A stretch of 64,000 bases of DNA from Yponomeuta sedellus (GCA_934045075.1 OW203725.1:3453623-3517622), one strand, 5' to 3'; shown: positions 33,751 through 45,233, counted from the stretch's first letter. The notes: generated by a model not told the origin, from the letters alone. Program-made: numbers and translations.

Positions 33751-33945
33751 GAGCCGTTTTCAGCACAAATTCACAAAACTATCCATAGATGGTGCTTATA
33801 GGCGTGCACATACAAAAACTGGGTCACGTCTGTCAAATTTTGCTCAGCGCAGATTAATTTTGACAGCCGTATCCCGGTTCTTCTATGGCCACATCTGTCA
33901 GCGCCATCTATGAATTGCTTTGTGAATTTGTGCTGAAAATGGCTC
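33751..33945. mobile_element. MITE P, copy 3
   Basis: Inverted termini gagccgttttcagcacaaat and atttgtgctgaaaatggctc enclose ~155 bp of mostly self-complementary DNA. It is the best-preserved pair of ends among the three copies. Confidence 0.8.
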
Positions 33946-34140
33946 ATTGAAATCTCAAAAAAAAATTCTAAAGGTGGCGCTAGTGTAACGTCATGGAGGC
34001 GCTTAACTCGCAGCCCTGACCAGTCATGGTTAAGTTGCTAAAAATTTTAAAAAGTTTGAATTCGCTTTATTGATAATAAACTTATTTCCGTTCGTGACTG
34101 CGATGAATAACCAAGTAGAACTAATTAACATAACATAAAA

Positions 34141-34344
34141 ATAACATAACATTTACATACAGACACATACATTGCTTCTGGCCCCACACTAGGATACCCT
34201 GTGTCGTGGGTACCAGAAACAACGATATCACAACATGTAAACATCCAAGACCTGGGGTTTTTTTTTTTGGCCCCAGCCGGGGATCGAACCCGAGACCTCT
34301 AGCATGGTAGGCAGATGCGCTACCGCTGCGCCACAGAGGTCGTC
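34141..34344 (-). mobile_element. Metulj-like SINE, full length
   Basis: On the minus strand it runs gacctctgtggcgcagcggt ... gggttcgatccccggctggg, the conserved body, and a tatgtaaatgttatgtta tail. It is among the most complete copies in the window. Confidence 0.85.
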
Positions 34345-34507
34345 AACTGAACGAAGACATCATTTTTCAATTTATACGGTCTCGTCATGCTAATACAATG
34401 TTATCGAAGAATATTCTTGCCAGACGACAAAATTGACGGGCAGCTGTAGACCTGACACAGGTATTGGCCCTAGATATAATAGTAAATGAACCGAAATTAT
34501 AAAATTT

Positions 34508-34627
34508 AGAAGCGCTTGTGGCCTAGTGGATTCGAGTGATCGGCATCAATCACTAGCATGAAGCAACAACAGATGCGGTCACGTATTGGTTGACTGACCA
34601 TCCCGTGACTACCGCTAGTGGCAGTTT
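34508..34627 (+). mobile_element. 5S-SINE 5' fragment
   Basis: The head (gaagcgcttgtggcctagtg), a degraded box A (catgaagcaacaac) and ccgtgactaccgctagtggc are present. The 3' body is missing. This is the opposite truncation to most copies. Confidence 0.7.
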
Positions 34628-34700
34628 TATAAATATCATAGCCATGCAGTAATGACTTATTAAATTACTTAATTAACAGCAGGTAAACCTTAAACTAAGT

Positions 34701-34915
34701 GTGTCGTAAAAGGCGACTAAGGGACACAAACCGGGGGGTGGGCAGCAGCGCCCCCTGCATACAATTCCACCGAACTGCGATCCCCAACCCGCATGCCCAG
34801 CGTGGGGATTATGGGCATTACTCCTCAATGATGGCACAACCTTGCGCTATGGCGTTCATTAGGGAAGGGCTGTGTCCAGCAGTGGACTAATATAGCCTGA
34901 AGAAGAAGAAGAAAC
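34701..34915 (+). mobile_element. RTE-like LINE-B2 3' UTR with GAA tail
   Basis: gtgtcgtaaaaggcgactaa, gcatgcccagcgtggggatt, tgtgtccagcagtggactaa, tagcctgaagaagaagaag. It matches 17611-17870 closely. Confidence 0.75.
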
Positions 34916-35229
34916 CTTGACATTTTTTGCTGCGAAGTCGCTCATAACTTAACTTATTATAGTGAACGTAAGAGTTGATGTGTTGTTGACTGTCCCATTA
35001 CTAAAAGTTAAAAACGTATAATAAATGCTGTTCAGATTGTGTAATCCCATAAGAAGTAACTGTAAATTGTATGAAAAAACAAAATCACCTGACTGTGTTA
35101 AAAAGTTGAGTTTTAATAATTAGATAGCCAGTGTCACAGTTAAGACGAAACGAAAAACCCCTCTCAAGCTAATATACATAAAGCCGTTTAAACTACAGTG
35201 CATAAAGAAATACATTTTACGAGTATAAT

Positions 35230-35810
35230 ATATACATACATTGATACATACATACATACATACATACATACATACATACATACATACATACATACATACA
35301 TACATACATACATACATACATACATACATTCATACATACATACATACATACATACATACATACATACATACATACATACATACATACATACATACATACA
35401 TACATACATACATACAAACATACATACATACATACATACATACAAACATACATACAAACATACATACATACATACATACATACATACATACATACATACA
35501 TACATACATACATACATACATACATACATACATACATACATACATACATACATACATACATACATACATACATACATACATACATACATACATACATACA
35601 TACATACATACATACATACATACATACATACATACATACATACATACATACATACATACATACATACATACATACATACATACATACATACATACATACA
35701 TACATACATACATACATACATACATACATACATACATACATACATACATACATACATACATACATACATTCATACATACATACATTCATTCATTCATTCA
35801 TTCATTCATT
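35230..35810. repeat. Long CATA microsatellite ending in CATT
   Basis: About 550 bp of (CATA)n with sparse CATT and CAAA interruptions, passing into (CATT)n at 35783-35810. It produces the longest open frames in the window (up to 217 codons), none of them genes. Confidence 0.97.
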
Positions 35811-36351
35811 TCAAAAACAACCCACTTTCTGACAAAATGGTAAATAGTTAATAGACACGTTCTCAATCACATAGTGAATCTGCTCCTTTGCTAGGCGAAT
35901 GCAGCCCAATGCAAAATCTAAACTCTAGTCACCGACGCTATTGACAATAACAATGAAAGAGCAAGACACCGACAGAATTGTTCGCCTGCAGCTCTCAATC
36001 AGCGGCTACAAACCTAATCCAATGTATCCCTGTCAACGAAACAGCTATAAGCATATTTCCAATCAAACCGCACAGAGGGACACCGATATATTCCTCCATT
36101 CTTAATAAAATGTGTTGGTAAATTCTCCTTCCTTTCGTGCTGGCAACCCTAACTCCTTCCGGCGCTCCGGGGGACTTTCTACTTTAAACGCGAGCGACAT
36201 TCGATTGGATTTCACTTATTTGCAATCGTCTCAATAAGGTCGTTTGTGGTGTGGCGGCGGGAGTTGAATCGTGTCGTCTAGTAGGGCTCGTACATTGCCG
36301 TATAAATAACTTTGGACAATAAACGTGAGCCAAATCAAGGAGTATTGTTGA
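35811..36351. other. Unrecognised stretch before the 36-kb array
   Basis: Moderately complex sequence without recognisable repeats. 36184-36351 is open on the minus strand only as an extension of the array-derived frame. Confidence 0.35.
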
Positions 36352-38105
36352 CGCGGCTGCTTTAGACACGATAAATGTGTGGCCTGATTTCTTTATTTTT
36401 GATTTCATTTGATATCTCAATAAAACCCCGGGGCGTAAAAGTGGTTGAGGAGGGTCCAGACAGTTTCCCCGTGAAATTTCTGATGTTTTGGGATTTTTTT
36501 GTAAGTAATACCGTAATACCTTTTTATGTAAGTAATGGTTAATATCTAATAGTAATAGCCTAATATCCAATAGCCTATAGATATCTCCTGATCCCCCGTA
36601 ATCTACGAGTATATTTTTAAGCGGGCACCTAGCTTCGAAATCGATTCTCTTTCAGAGATAAGCTCGCCTTTGTAGATGTTATTTATTATGTCCTGTTAAA
36701 AGTTTGAATAAAAGTATAATCATAAAAAACATTTTTGATTTGACAAAACAACAGCGCGGCTGCTTTAGACACGACAAATGTGTGGCCTGATTTCTTTATT
36801 TTTGATTTCATTTGATATCTCAATAAAACCCCGGGGCGTAAAAGTGGTTGAGGAGGGTCCAGACAGTTTCCCCGTGAAATTTCTGATGTTTTGGGATTTT
36901 TTTGTAAGTAATACCGTAATACCTTTTTATGTAAGTAATGGTTAATATCTAATAGTAATAGCCTAATATCCAATAGCCTATAGATATCATTTGATATCTC
37001 AATAAATCCCCGGGGCGTGAAAGTGGTTGAGGAGGGTCTAGACAGTTTCCCGGTGGAATTTCTAATGTTTTGGGATTTTCATGTAAGTAATACCTAATCG
37101 TACCTAATACCTTTTTATGTAAGTAATGGTTAATATCTAATAGTAATAGCCTAATATCTAATAGCCTATAGATATCTCCTGATCCCCCGTAATCTACGAG
37201 TATATTTTTAAGCGGGCACCTAGCTTCGAAATCGATTCTCTTTCAGAGATAAGCTCGCCTTTGTAGATGTTATTTATTATGTCCTGTTAAAAGTTTGAAT
37301 AAAAGTATAATCATAAAAAACATTTTTGATTTGACAAAACAACAGCGCGGCTGCTTTAGACACGACAAATGTGTGGCCTGATTTCTTTATTTTTGATTTC
37401 ATTTGATATCTCAATAAAACCCCGGGGCGTAAAAGTGGTTGAGGAGGGTCCAGACAGTTTCCCCGTGAAATTTCTGATGTTTTGGGATTTTTTTGTAAGT
37501 AATACCGTAATACCTTTTTATGTAAGTAATGGTTAATATCTAATAGTAATAGCCTAATATCCAATAGCCTATAGATATCTCCTGATCCCCCGTAATCTAC
37601 GAGTATATTTTTAAGCGGGCACCTAGCTTCGAAATCGATTCTCTTTCAGAGATAAGCTCGCCTTTGTAGAAGTTATTTATTATGTCCTGTTAAAAGTATA
37701 ATAATAAAAAAAACATTTTTCATTTGACAAAACAACAGGGCGGCTGCTTTAGACACGATAAATGTGTGGCCTGATTTCTTTATCCTTGATTTCATTTGAT
37801 ATATCAATAAAACCCCGGTCGTAAAAGTGGTTGAGGAGGGTCTAGACAGTTCCCCGGTGGAATTTCTAATGTTTTGGGATTTTCATGTAATACCTAATGT
37901 AAGTAATAGTTAATATCAGATAGTAGCGCCTATTCCCCATGATCTAGATTTTCAAACGGGCACCGAGCTTCAAAATCGATTCTCTTTCGGAGATAAGCTC
38001 GCCTTTGTAGATGTTATTTATTCAGTAATGCCCTGTTAAATGTTTGAATAAAAGTATAATATTAAAAAATCATTTTTAATTTGACAAAGCAACACAGTGT
38101 CAACC
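36352..38105. repeat. Tandem array of ~0.4-kb units with one partial internal unit
   Basis: Unit starts (cgcggctgctttagacacg) fall at 36352, 36755, 37346 and about 37739. A shortened extra unit starting at catttgatatctcaataaat (36988) sits between the second and third. The first three full units are nearly identical. The last is more diverged. Each unit ends with a LINE-type terminus (gataagctcgcctttgtaga ... gaataaaagtataat). Minus frames of 95-128 codons (MDIRLLLLDINHYLHKKVLR...) recur only because the DNA does. Confidence 0.9.
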
Positions 38106-38858
38106 AACCGCGCATAGAATCGAGCATACTGATAAAAAAACCTTAATTTTCTTAGCGTCTACACGACATTTATTCCACCGTTAACCGAATAAGTAAGGCT
38201 TACAGGAGCATCCTGTTCTACGCTCGGTTACTGCCTCAGTTTTCCATTATTCGGCGAGTATTTGGGTAAGTGTACCTAGGCCATATTATACCGCTTAGAA
38301 TGTTGCGCGGGCAGCTTTTAAATATTTCCCGCACTTGATTTATTGTTCGCCTTATAAAAGCTTCCAGCGGAGCCTTCCCGCAATGTGGGAAATAGGAAGT
38401 CATGGAAGGACCATACAGTTTTCCCTCGAAGCCGGCACAAAGCGTCTTGCGTTTCCTATTTGGATATAAAAAGGTGATATTATGCGGTGACAAAAGAAAA
38501 TCTTAGCTTATACTTTATTGTACGAATAATAAGAAAAATTCACACACAACTAAGTTGTTTAACTTAAAGAAGTACAAAGGTGAGCTTTTTCATAGGCCCA
38601 GCCCGTATGCTCTTGGATTGGGTCTCGATTTTTTTAATGTATTTATAATGTTATAAAAAATACATGATTTCATTTTTCTGGTTTGTCTCAAAGCTTGCGT
38701 CTTCGGATATTAAAGATTCTAGTAGTCCGTGGTTGTTAAGTAGAATGAAATACTGTAATACTGTAAGAGCGAAACCTGGTCGGACTTTTCCGATATAACA
38801 ACACCCGTAAGTAAATCCGGACTAAAAGTCTACAATACTTTAATAAGCTGATATTTCG
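38106..38858. other. Unrecognised stretch
   Basis: An 85-codon minus frame at 38236-38493 has balanced composition (for example KRKTLCAGFEGKLYGPSMTS) but no family that I know and no splice context. The remainder is AT-rich. Confidence 0.35.
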
Positions 38859-39104
38859 ATATCAACCCTGAAATGTCCCCACTGCTGGGGCACGGGTCTC
38901 TTTCTGCATCGCAGGAAGGTTAAGCCATACTCCACCATGGGGGCCAAGTCCGGTTTGGTGGAGGATTGTAAGACAAGTCTTAACGACCGCCATTACATGA
39001 CACCCGCACCAACGGCTTAACGTGTCTTGCAAAGCACGGAAGCGCTCGGAAAAAATGGCGGTAGTTACGCTGACCGCGCCTGTTCTTGCTTAACCTTAGT
39101 GATT
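38859..39104 (-). mobile_element. 5S-SINE with internal deletion
   Basis: It runs from the reversed tail (tcgatatcaaccctgaaatg) through the body to gcttaaccttagtgattgac. About 60 bp between gtaagacaagtc and ttaacgaccgcc are lost. Confidence 0.75.
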
Positions 39105-39215
39105 GACCACAGACGCACAGTGCAGCGCATAGTGCACAGACATGGACATAGACACAGACTCAGACAGAGCCATAGCCACAGCCACAAACACAGTCACAGA
39201 CGCGGGCGCGGGCGT
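39105..39215. repeat. CACAGA/CCACAG imperfect hexamer repeat
   Basis: Tandem hexamers such as cacagacatggacatagaca pass into cgcgggcgcgggcgtg and an AAGAAG run. This gives a His/Arg/Lys-rich frame that is not a gene. Confidence 0.75.
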
Positions 39216-39677
39216 GCGAAAAAGAAGAAGAAGAAGCGCCTTAAGAGGTTACAACTCACCAAGTGAGAGATTTTGATTGTTCAGTAAAAGCGTTTATTTA
39301 CCTCTGTTTATTTATTGATACTTTTATTGGACTTAAAATTTAAAAATTCGAAGAATACAGTTTTCGCTTTTAAAAACGTAACAGCAGAGCAAAAACAGAG
39401 GTGACTTTTCATCCTTTTTGAGATATGGCGGCTCACGGGGCGCGGGCACTCTCTGGGTGATTTTTGGCAATTTCTTGCTTTAATAAAAATCGCAAACGCC
39501 TTGTTACGAGAGAATTTTAATTTTTCGCTTTTCCTTCCTTGCATCGTATTTGCCTCAAAACCTATATTGGCGCCTAAAATTGATGTTGCCGTTCAAGATT
39601 AGATTACATTACATTAGATTAGAACTCTTTATTGTGCAGATCAGAAGATAGAACAGTTAAAATGCTTGCATTAATAG
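39216..39677. other. Unrecognised, with a reversed LINE 3' end at 39592-39650
   Basis: gattagattacattacatta next to gaactctttattgtgcagat is a reversed aataaag-type LINE terminus with a pentamer tail. The rest is not assignable. Confidence 0.45.
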
Positions 39678-40015
39678 AATCACTCGTAGCCCCGGCTGCC
39701 TGAGTAATCTTAAACGATCAAGAAGGTTAAGCAACACAGGGCGCGTTTAGTGTATGGATGGGTAAACCGTCTGTGACTAACGCTAGTGGCATTTGTTCCG
39801 AACGCTTACGTGCTTCGCAATACACGTTAAGCCGTTGATGCCGGCTAACATATAATGGCAGTCGTTAAGCCATGTCATAGCTGCTTGGGCGGCTTGATAA
39901 CATGTGACTGTTAGACCCGCCACTGTTTTACTGACTTGTCCCCCGTGATGCAGTATGGTCTAACCTTTCTGCGATGCAGGAAGTGACCCGTGCCCCAGCA
40001 GTAAGGACATACAAA
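39678..40015 (+). mobile_element. 5S-SINE, near full length
   Basis: The best visible 5S match is in 39722-39768: aaggttaagcaacacagggc, gcgcgtttag, then gtatggatgggtaaaccg. These align with box A, the intermediate element and box C of 5S rRNA. The head (cactcgtagccccggctgcc) is that of the 48-kb subfamily. The tail is cagcagtaaggacatacaa. Confidence 0.85.
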
Positions 40016-40049
40016 TTAATTCATTCATGAGCTATAGCCATGTTATATT

Positions 40050-40156
40050 GGTAATCACGGGACGGTCAGCCACCTGTCCGCGCCATATTAATATGTTTCT
40101 TAACTAAAGTGATTGATTCCAATCACTTGGCACGACAAGGTCACGAGCGTTTCAAC
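40050..40156 (-). mobile_element. 5S-SINE 5' fragment
   Basis: The minus strand shows the head (gctcgtgaccttgtcgtgcc) and agtgattggaatcaatcact, followed by a degraded promoter region. It ends in the cgtcccgtgatt block. Confidence 0.65.
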
Positions 40157-40644
40157 AAGTGATTGTGTAGCTCAAAACTTATTCTGTAGTTCAAAGTTAT
40201 TAGCTAGGTTGCAATCAAAATCTTACCAAATAGTCCTACAGACTAACAGTATCTTGGTATCTTTGCCCGTCCGTCAAGCTCAATTTTATCACATTAATGC
40301 TGACGTTATTACGCGGCCGGATGAAACAAAACAACACAGTGAGACAGATATAATGAGCAGGACGCCGCCGCGTGAGTGACATCCTCATTTTGACAACACT
40401 GAGTAGGCCCGAGGCGAGGCGAAGACATAGGCCGGGTTACGGTACTTATAAACTTCACTCATAAGGTTACGTTTGGGGTCGAAGGGAGATATGTAATTTC
40501 GCTTGCACAATTACTGCTACTTTCTTTAATAAAACATACGAGAAAATTGGTAAAAGAAAAGAGCGTGAGACATCCAACATTATTGGGAAAGAAAAAAATA
40601 TGGTTGTGAATGGTAAGCTAAAATAGTTTTCTGTTATAATGTTT
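40157..40644. other. Unrecognised stretch
   Basis: An 88-codon plus frame (40113-40379) starts inside the 5S-SINE fragment and has no recognisable motif. Confidence 0.4.
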
Positions 40645-40900
40645 TAAAAACCTATTTAGATACTAAAAATTCCACCCATGCCGTGATTCGAACCCGCGAC
40701 CTCTGGCTATCCGTGCCAGCGCTCTTTCCTCCTGAACCAATGGGCGACTCACCGGCATCAGTGTTTCGAACCTCTTTACAATATTCTCTGTATTACGTAC
40801 AGGCAGCGACATCTGGCTGAAGCAATTTGCCTACTTTGCAGTTAGGTTTTACATCGGAATAATATCGCTGTACCCACATGATTATAATATTTTTAATATT
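40645..40900 (-). mobile_element. TRL-308 single unit
   Basis: An antisense tRNA-like module (gtgattcgaacccgcgacct, A-box region cctgaaccaatgg) plus most of the body, ending acatgattataatattttta. It contains a 15-bp deletion in the gcatcacttgcagccc region. Confidence 0.8.
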
Positions 40901-41647
40901 CGTTAGTGAAAGAATATATTATAACTCGTTACATGTATATGTACCAAACACGTCTTCGCTCAGCTTTATGCCATGGTTGGGATACGGCGCTGATTTTCAG
41001 CGCATGCCCTACACTTATATAACTTATTCATTTATGCACTTATGACAACTGTATTCAATGGGCACCCGGCCTATAGAGTACCTACCTAATCTGTCACATG
41101 TCAGAAGCGATAAACACGCGACAATGGAGATGTTTCCATCCTTTTCCAACTCGTACGCAAAGCGTTCCTTCCTGTTCTTACATAGGTGCACACTGTATTT
41201 ATCTACGTAGTTATTTTTATTAATTTCCGAGTGTAAGAAACCGTATTCGGCCCCCGTTTGAAGATAAATTATTGCTTCTTTTTTGTTACATAATTAGGGC
41301 GTTAATTAGACGAAAATGGTACCAATTTGTTGGCTTCTGTAATCAGGGGTTTGATACTGTAATGAATGGAGTGATTTTTAATTAAAGATATTTCCAGCGT
41401 AACGTTATTTCGGTCAGAGGCGACTGGAAATATAAAGAAGATATTCAACGACTTGCGTCGTTGACTTTAACTATACAAGGTAATTTTAAAATATGCTATT
41501 CCTCAGACACCTTGGTTTTGTGCAGTTATAGTAGCAAACAACTCCCTGACGTTGAAGGAAAGCAGCGAATGGAAAGTCAGAGGTATTTACATACTCTGTG
41601 CTTGAAATTGCCACTCTGCAGTGGGCACGTGTGATAATTAAGCCTAT
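40901..41647. other. Unrecognised stretch
   Basis: 41575-41640 contains a LINE-like 3' motif (tgccactctgcagtgggcac). No other features were recognised. Confidence 0.4.
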
Positions 41648-41708
41648 ACTCTCTCTTTCTCTCTTTTTCTCTCTCTCCTTCGGAGAAAGAGAGAGAGAGA
41701 GTGCTCTC
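41648..41708. repeat. CT/GA-rich foldback
   Basis: A polypyrimidine arm (ctctctctttctctc) and a polypurine arm (gagaaagagagagagag) are separated by ccttcg, making a hairpin. Confidence 0.8.
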
Positions 41709-41867
41709 CAGTGTTCTGGAGTGGAGTGAGAGTGCTCTCCCCTTGAACGTAAGCTGAGCAAATTAAATTTGCGCACCCTGTGAGGTGGAGTGTGCCTATA
41801 ACATAATATTAAGAGTTACCGCCTACATGATAATGAAATTACTATGCTTTAGCAAATTTTCTATTCT

Positions 41868-42140
41868 ATCCTATTTTGTTCTGTTCTGCTCTGCTCTGCT
41901 CTAGTCTGCTCTGGTCTGCTCTGCTCTGCTTTGCTCCACTCCGCTCCGATCCGCTCCGGTCCGCTTCGCTCCGCTCCGCTACGCTCCGTTCCGTTCCGTT
42001 CTGTTCCGTTCCGTTCCGTTCCGTTCCGTTCCGTTCCGTTCCGTTCCGTTCCGTTCCGAACCGTTCCGAACCGTTCCGTTCTGTTCTGTTCCATTCCGTT
42101 CTGTTCTGTTCTATACTCTGCTCTGCTCTGCTCTACTCTA
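41868..42140. repeat. Graded TTCTG/CTCTG/CTCCG/TTCCG minisatellite
   Basis: About 270 bp of pentamers that change in blocks: gttctgctctgct at the edges, ctccg towards the middle, then long ttccg runs and back to ctgttctg. The plus strand is almost free of A. Overlapping frames on both strands are repeat translations. Confidence 0.93.
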
Positions 42141-42229
42141 TTATATTCTATACAACGGCGTAGGAATGGAAATGATCTGAGATTGAGTGATACAGTCAAC
42201 AGCCAATTAAATTTACATACTTATAATTA

Positions 42230-42349
42230 AGGCCCGGCACTGTCTTACAATCCTCCACCAACCCGGACTTGGCCCCCGTGGTGGGGTATGGCCTAACCTT
42301 CCTGCGATGCAGGAAGAGACCGCCAGTGGGGATTTACAAGGGTCGATAT
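42230..42349 (+). mobile_element. 5S-SINE 3' fragment
   Basis: From aaggcccggcactgtcttac to gggtcgatatcc, with a short deletion removing cgtgcccca. Confidence 0.75.
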
Positions 42350-42419
42350 CCAAGTAAATTCGGGATTAAGTTAATAATGTTAAGTGCACACGAAAATTTT
42401 AGTTTGTTGTGTGGAAGTA

Positions 42420-42747
42420 CATAAATACATAACCTCACGCCTGTATCCCAGAGGCGTAGGCAGAGACCAGGGAATGCCACTTGCCACGATCCTGACAGAT
42501 CATCTTCGCTTCATCAACGTTCATAGGTCGTTGCATGCACGCACGCCGGTTCTGGATATTTTTTATCTTCCCCTTTGCTAATACATCCTCTATTTGGTCG
42601 ATCTATGTCCGCCAGGGATGTCCCTTACCAGTCACATTCGCAATATATATTTTTTTCGTCAATCTTTCTTCCTTCATCCTCTCCACATGTCCAAACCAAC
42701 GCAAAATTCCTTTCTCACTACATCTTCTTTCAGTCCACAACGTTTGT
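42420..42747 (-). pseudogene. LINE-A ORF2 C-terminal fragment, 14-bp TSD
   Basis: gttgtgtggaagta at 42406-42419 and 42748-42761 brackets 328 bp. The minus strand carries the RTYIDQIEDVLAKG...RACMQRPMNVDEAK...CQDRGKWHSLVSAYASGIQA-type C-terminus preceded by ~110 bp of upstream ORF2. It is the longest LINE-A copy here, without RT catalytic motifs. Confidence 0.85.
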
Positions 42748-43045
42748 GTTGTGTGGAAGTATTTTTATTATTATTAAAAAAAACAACGAATACTTGTTAA
42801 AAAAATAAACAACCTATTGCTTAACTATTCATTTGATGATTTGCTTATCATACCTATTTTTTGAAAGGTTATATCTCTTGACTTAAGCAGTAATAGACAG
42901 TCCTTAGAAATTTTCACAAAATAATATGTTTTATAATGACGTATGATACTTTTTGTCAAAATTAAATGAACTGCGCACTGGTTACGCAGTGCCCAAAACA
43001 ACAGTTAATAAAGTAAACTAATAACTAATTAATAAAATTTAGATA

Positions 43046-44905
43046 TAAAAACCTATTTAGAGGCTAAAAATTTCACCCATGCCGGGATTCGAACCCGCAA
43101 CCTCTGGCTATCCGTACCAGCGCTCTACCAATTGAGCCAATGGGCGACTCACGGCATCAGTGAAATTTCGAACCTCTTTACAATATTCTCTGTATTACGT
43201 ACAGGCAGCGACATCTGACTTAAGCAAATTGCATTACTTACAGCCCCGACCACCTACTTTGCAGTTAGGTTTAACATCGGAACGATATCACTGTACCCAC
43301 ATGATTACACTATTTTTATTTTTAATGCACTAACCCGTGCTAAGGAACAAATTTAAAAACCTATTTAGAGGCTAAAAATTTCACCCATGCCGGGATTCGA
43401 ACCCGCAACCTCTGGCTATCCGTACCAGCGCTCTACCAATTGAGCCAATGGGCGACTCACGGCATCAGTGAAATTTCGAACCTCTTTACAATATTCTCTG
43501 TATTACGTACAGGCAGCGACATCTGACTTAAGCAAATTGCATTACTTACAGCCCCGACCACCTACTTTGCAGTTAGGTTTAACATCGGAACGATATCACT
43601 GTACCCACATGATTACACTATTTTTATTTTTAATGCACTAACCCGTGCTAAGGAACAAATTTAAAAACCTATTTAGAGGCTAAAAATTTTTTTTCACCCA
43701 TGCCGGGATTCGAACCCGCAACCTCTGGCTATCCGTACCAGCGCTCTACCAATTGAGCCAATGGGCGACTCACGGCATCAGTGAAATTTCGAACCTATTT
43801 ACAATATTCTCTGTATTACGTACAGGCAGCGACATCTGACTTAAGCAAATTGCATTACTTACAGCCCCGACCACCTACTTTGCAGTTAGGTTTAACATCG
43901 GAACGATATCACTGTACCCACATGATTACACTATTTTTATTTTTAATGCACTAACCCGTGCTAAGGAACAAATTTAAAAACCTATTTAGAGGCTAAAAAT
44001 TTCACCCATGCCGGGATTCGAACCCGCAACCTCTGGCTATCCGTACCAGCGCTCTACCAATTGAGCCAATGGGCGACTCACGGCATCAGTGAAATCTCGA
44101 ACCTCTTTACAATATTCTCTGTATTACGTACAGGCAGCGACATCTGACTTAAGCAATTGGTAGAGCGCTGGTACGGATAGCCAGAGGTTGCGGGTTCGAA
44201 TCCCGGCATGGGTGAAATTTTTAGCCTCTAAATAGGTTTTTAAATTTGTTCCTTAGCACGGGTTAGTGCATTAAAAATAAAAATAGTGTAATCATGTGGG
44301 TACAGTGATATCGTTCCGATGTTAAACCTAACTGCAAAGTAGGTGGTCGGGGCTGTAAGTAATGCAATTTGCTTAAGTCAGATGTCGCTGCCTGTACGTA
44401 ATACAGAGAATATTGTAAAGAGGTTCGAAATTTCACTGATGCCGTGAGTCGCCCATTGGCTCAATTGGTAGAGCGCTGGTACGGATAGCCAGAGGTTGCG
44501 GGTTCGAATCCCAGCATGGGTGAAATTTTTAGCCTCTAAATAGGTTTTTAAATTTGTTCCTTAGCACGGGTTAGTGCATTAAAAATAAAAATAGTGTAAT
44601 CATGTGGGTACAGTGATATCGTTCCGATGTTAAACCTAACTGCAAAGTAGGTGGTCGGGGCTGTAAGTAATGCAATTTGCTTAAGTCAGATGTCGCTGCC
44701 TGTACGTAATACAGAGAATATTGTAAAGAGGTTCGAAATTTCACTGATGCCGTGAGTCGCCCATTGGCTCAATTGGTAGAGCGCTGGTACGGATAGCCAG
44801 AGGTTGCGGGTTCGAATCCCGGCATGGGTGAAATTTTTAGCCTCTAAATAGGTTTTTAAATTTGTTCCTTAGCACGGGTTAGTGCATTAAAAATAAAAAT
44901 AGTGT
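43046..44905. mobile_element. TRL-308 tandem/inverted array of seven modules, 12-bp TSD
   Basis: Four antisense units (module marker cacccatg at 43074, 43382, 43695 and 44003) meet three sense units (gggtg at 44210, 44518 and 44826) near 44157. Spacing is 308 bp except 313 where five extra T occur. Units differ at only a few bases. The array as a whole lies between aaaatttagata at 43034-43045 and 44906-44917. Each module has A-box ggctcaattggt and B-box ggttcgaatcc and can fold as a cloverleaf with anticodon-loop acggata. Confidence 0.92.
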
Positions 44906-44921
44906 AAAATTTAGATAGTTT

Positions 44922-45233
44922 TAAAAAACCTATTTAGAGGCTAAAAATTCCACCCGTGCCGGGATTCGAACCCGCGACCTCTGGCTATCCGTGCCAGCGC
45001 TCTATCCAACTGAGCTAATGGGCGACTCGCCGGACTCAGTGAAATTTCGAACCTCTTTACAAAATTTCACTGATGCCGGTGAGTCGCCCATTAGCTCAGT
45101 TGGATAGAGCGCTGGCACGGATAGTCAGAGGTCGCGGGTTCGAATCCCGGCACGGGTGGAATTTTTAGCCTCTAAATAGGTGTTATAAAATTGTAATTAG
45201 CACGGGTTAGTGCATTAAAAATAAAAATAGTAT
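44922..45233. mobile_element. TRL-308 foldback, 14-bp TSD
   Basis: An antisense module joins a sense module at about 45061. The direct repeat aatttagatagttt lies at 44908-44921 and 45234-45247. Its left TSD overlaps the right TSD of the large array. The termini match those of the array: taaaaaacctattt on the left, aaaaatagtat on the right. Confidence 0.9.

Noticed and set aside
35198..35851. Long ORFs of ~150-217 codons on both strands
   Set aside because: They are translations of the CATA microsatellite in all frames. The same applies at 5390-5697 and 58547-58970.
36184..37564. Repeated 95-128 codon ORF (MDIRLLLLDINHY...) as a gene family
   Set aside because: The frame recurs only because the DNA unit is tandemly repeated. 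The sequence shows no domain, and the units contain LINE-type 3' ends.
39722..39770. A 5S rRNA gene
   Set aside because: Only the internal promoter part resembles 5S. The 5' and 3' ends of 5S are absent and the sequence continues into a repeated ~250-bp body.
41861..42230. RSVPF/ERNGT-repeat proteins
   Set aside because: They are translations of the TTCCG minisatellite, with equivalent frames on both strands.
44160..44830. Several tRNA genes in a cluster
   Set aside because: The modules have good A and B boxes and can fold, but they lie inside a 308-bp dispersed repeat with an identical body. The anticodon-loop position 33 is C instead of T and the acceptor stem is imperfect. They are tRNA-like SINE heads.
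43046..44905. Hammerhead-ribozyme retrozyme
   Set aside because: The tandem 308-bp organisation with TSDs suggested one. I searched the unit by eye for a CTGATGA ... GAAA core and found only a partial ctgatgcc without correctly placed partners. A covariance-model search (Rfam hammerhead models) would settle it.
43046..44905. CRISPR-like regularly spaced repeats
   Set aside because: The regular 308-bp period is continuous tandem sequence with no variable spacers, in a eukaryotic context.
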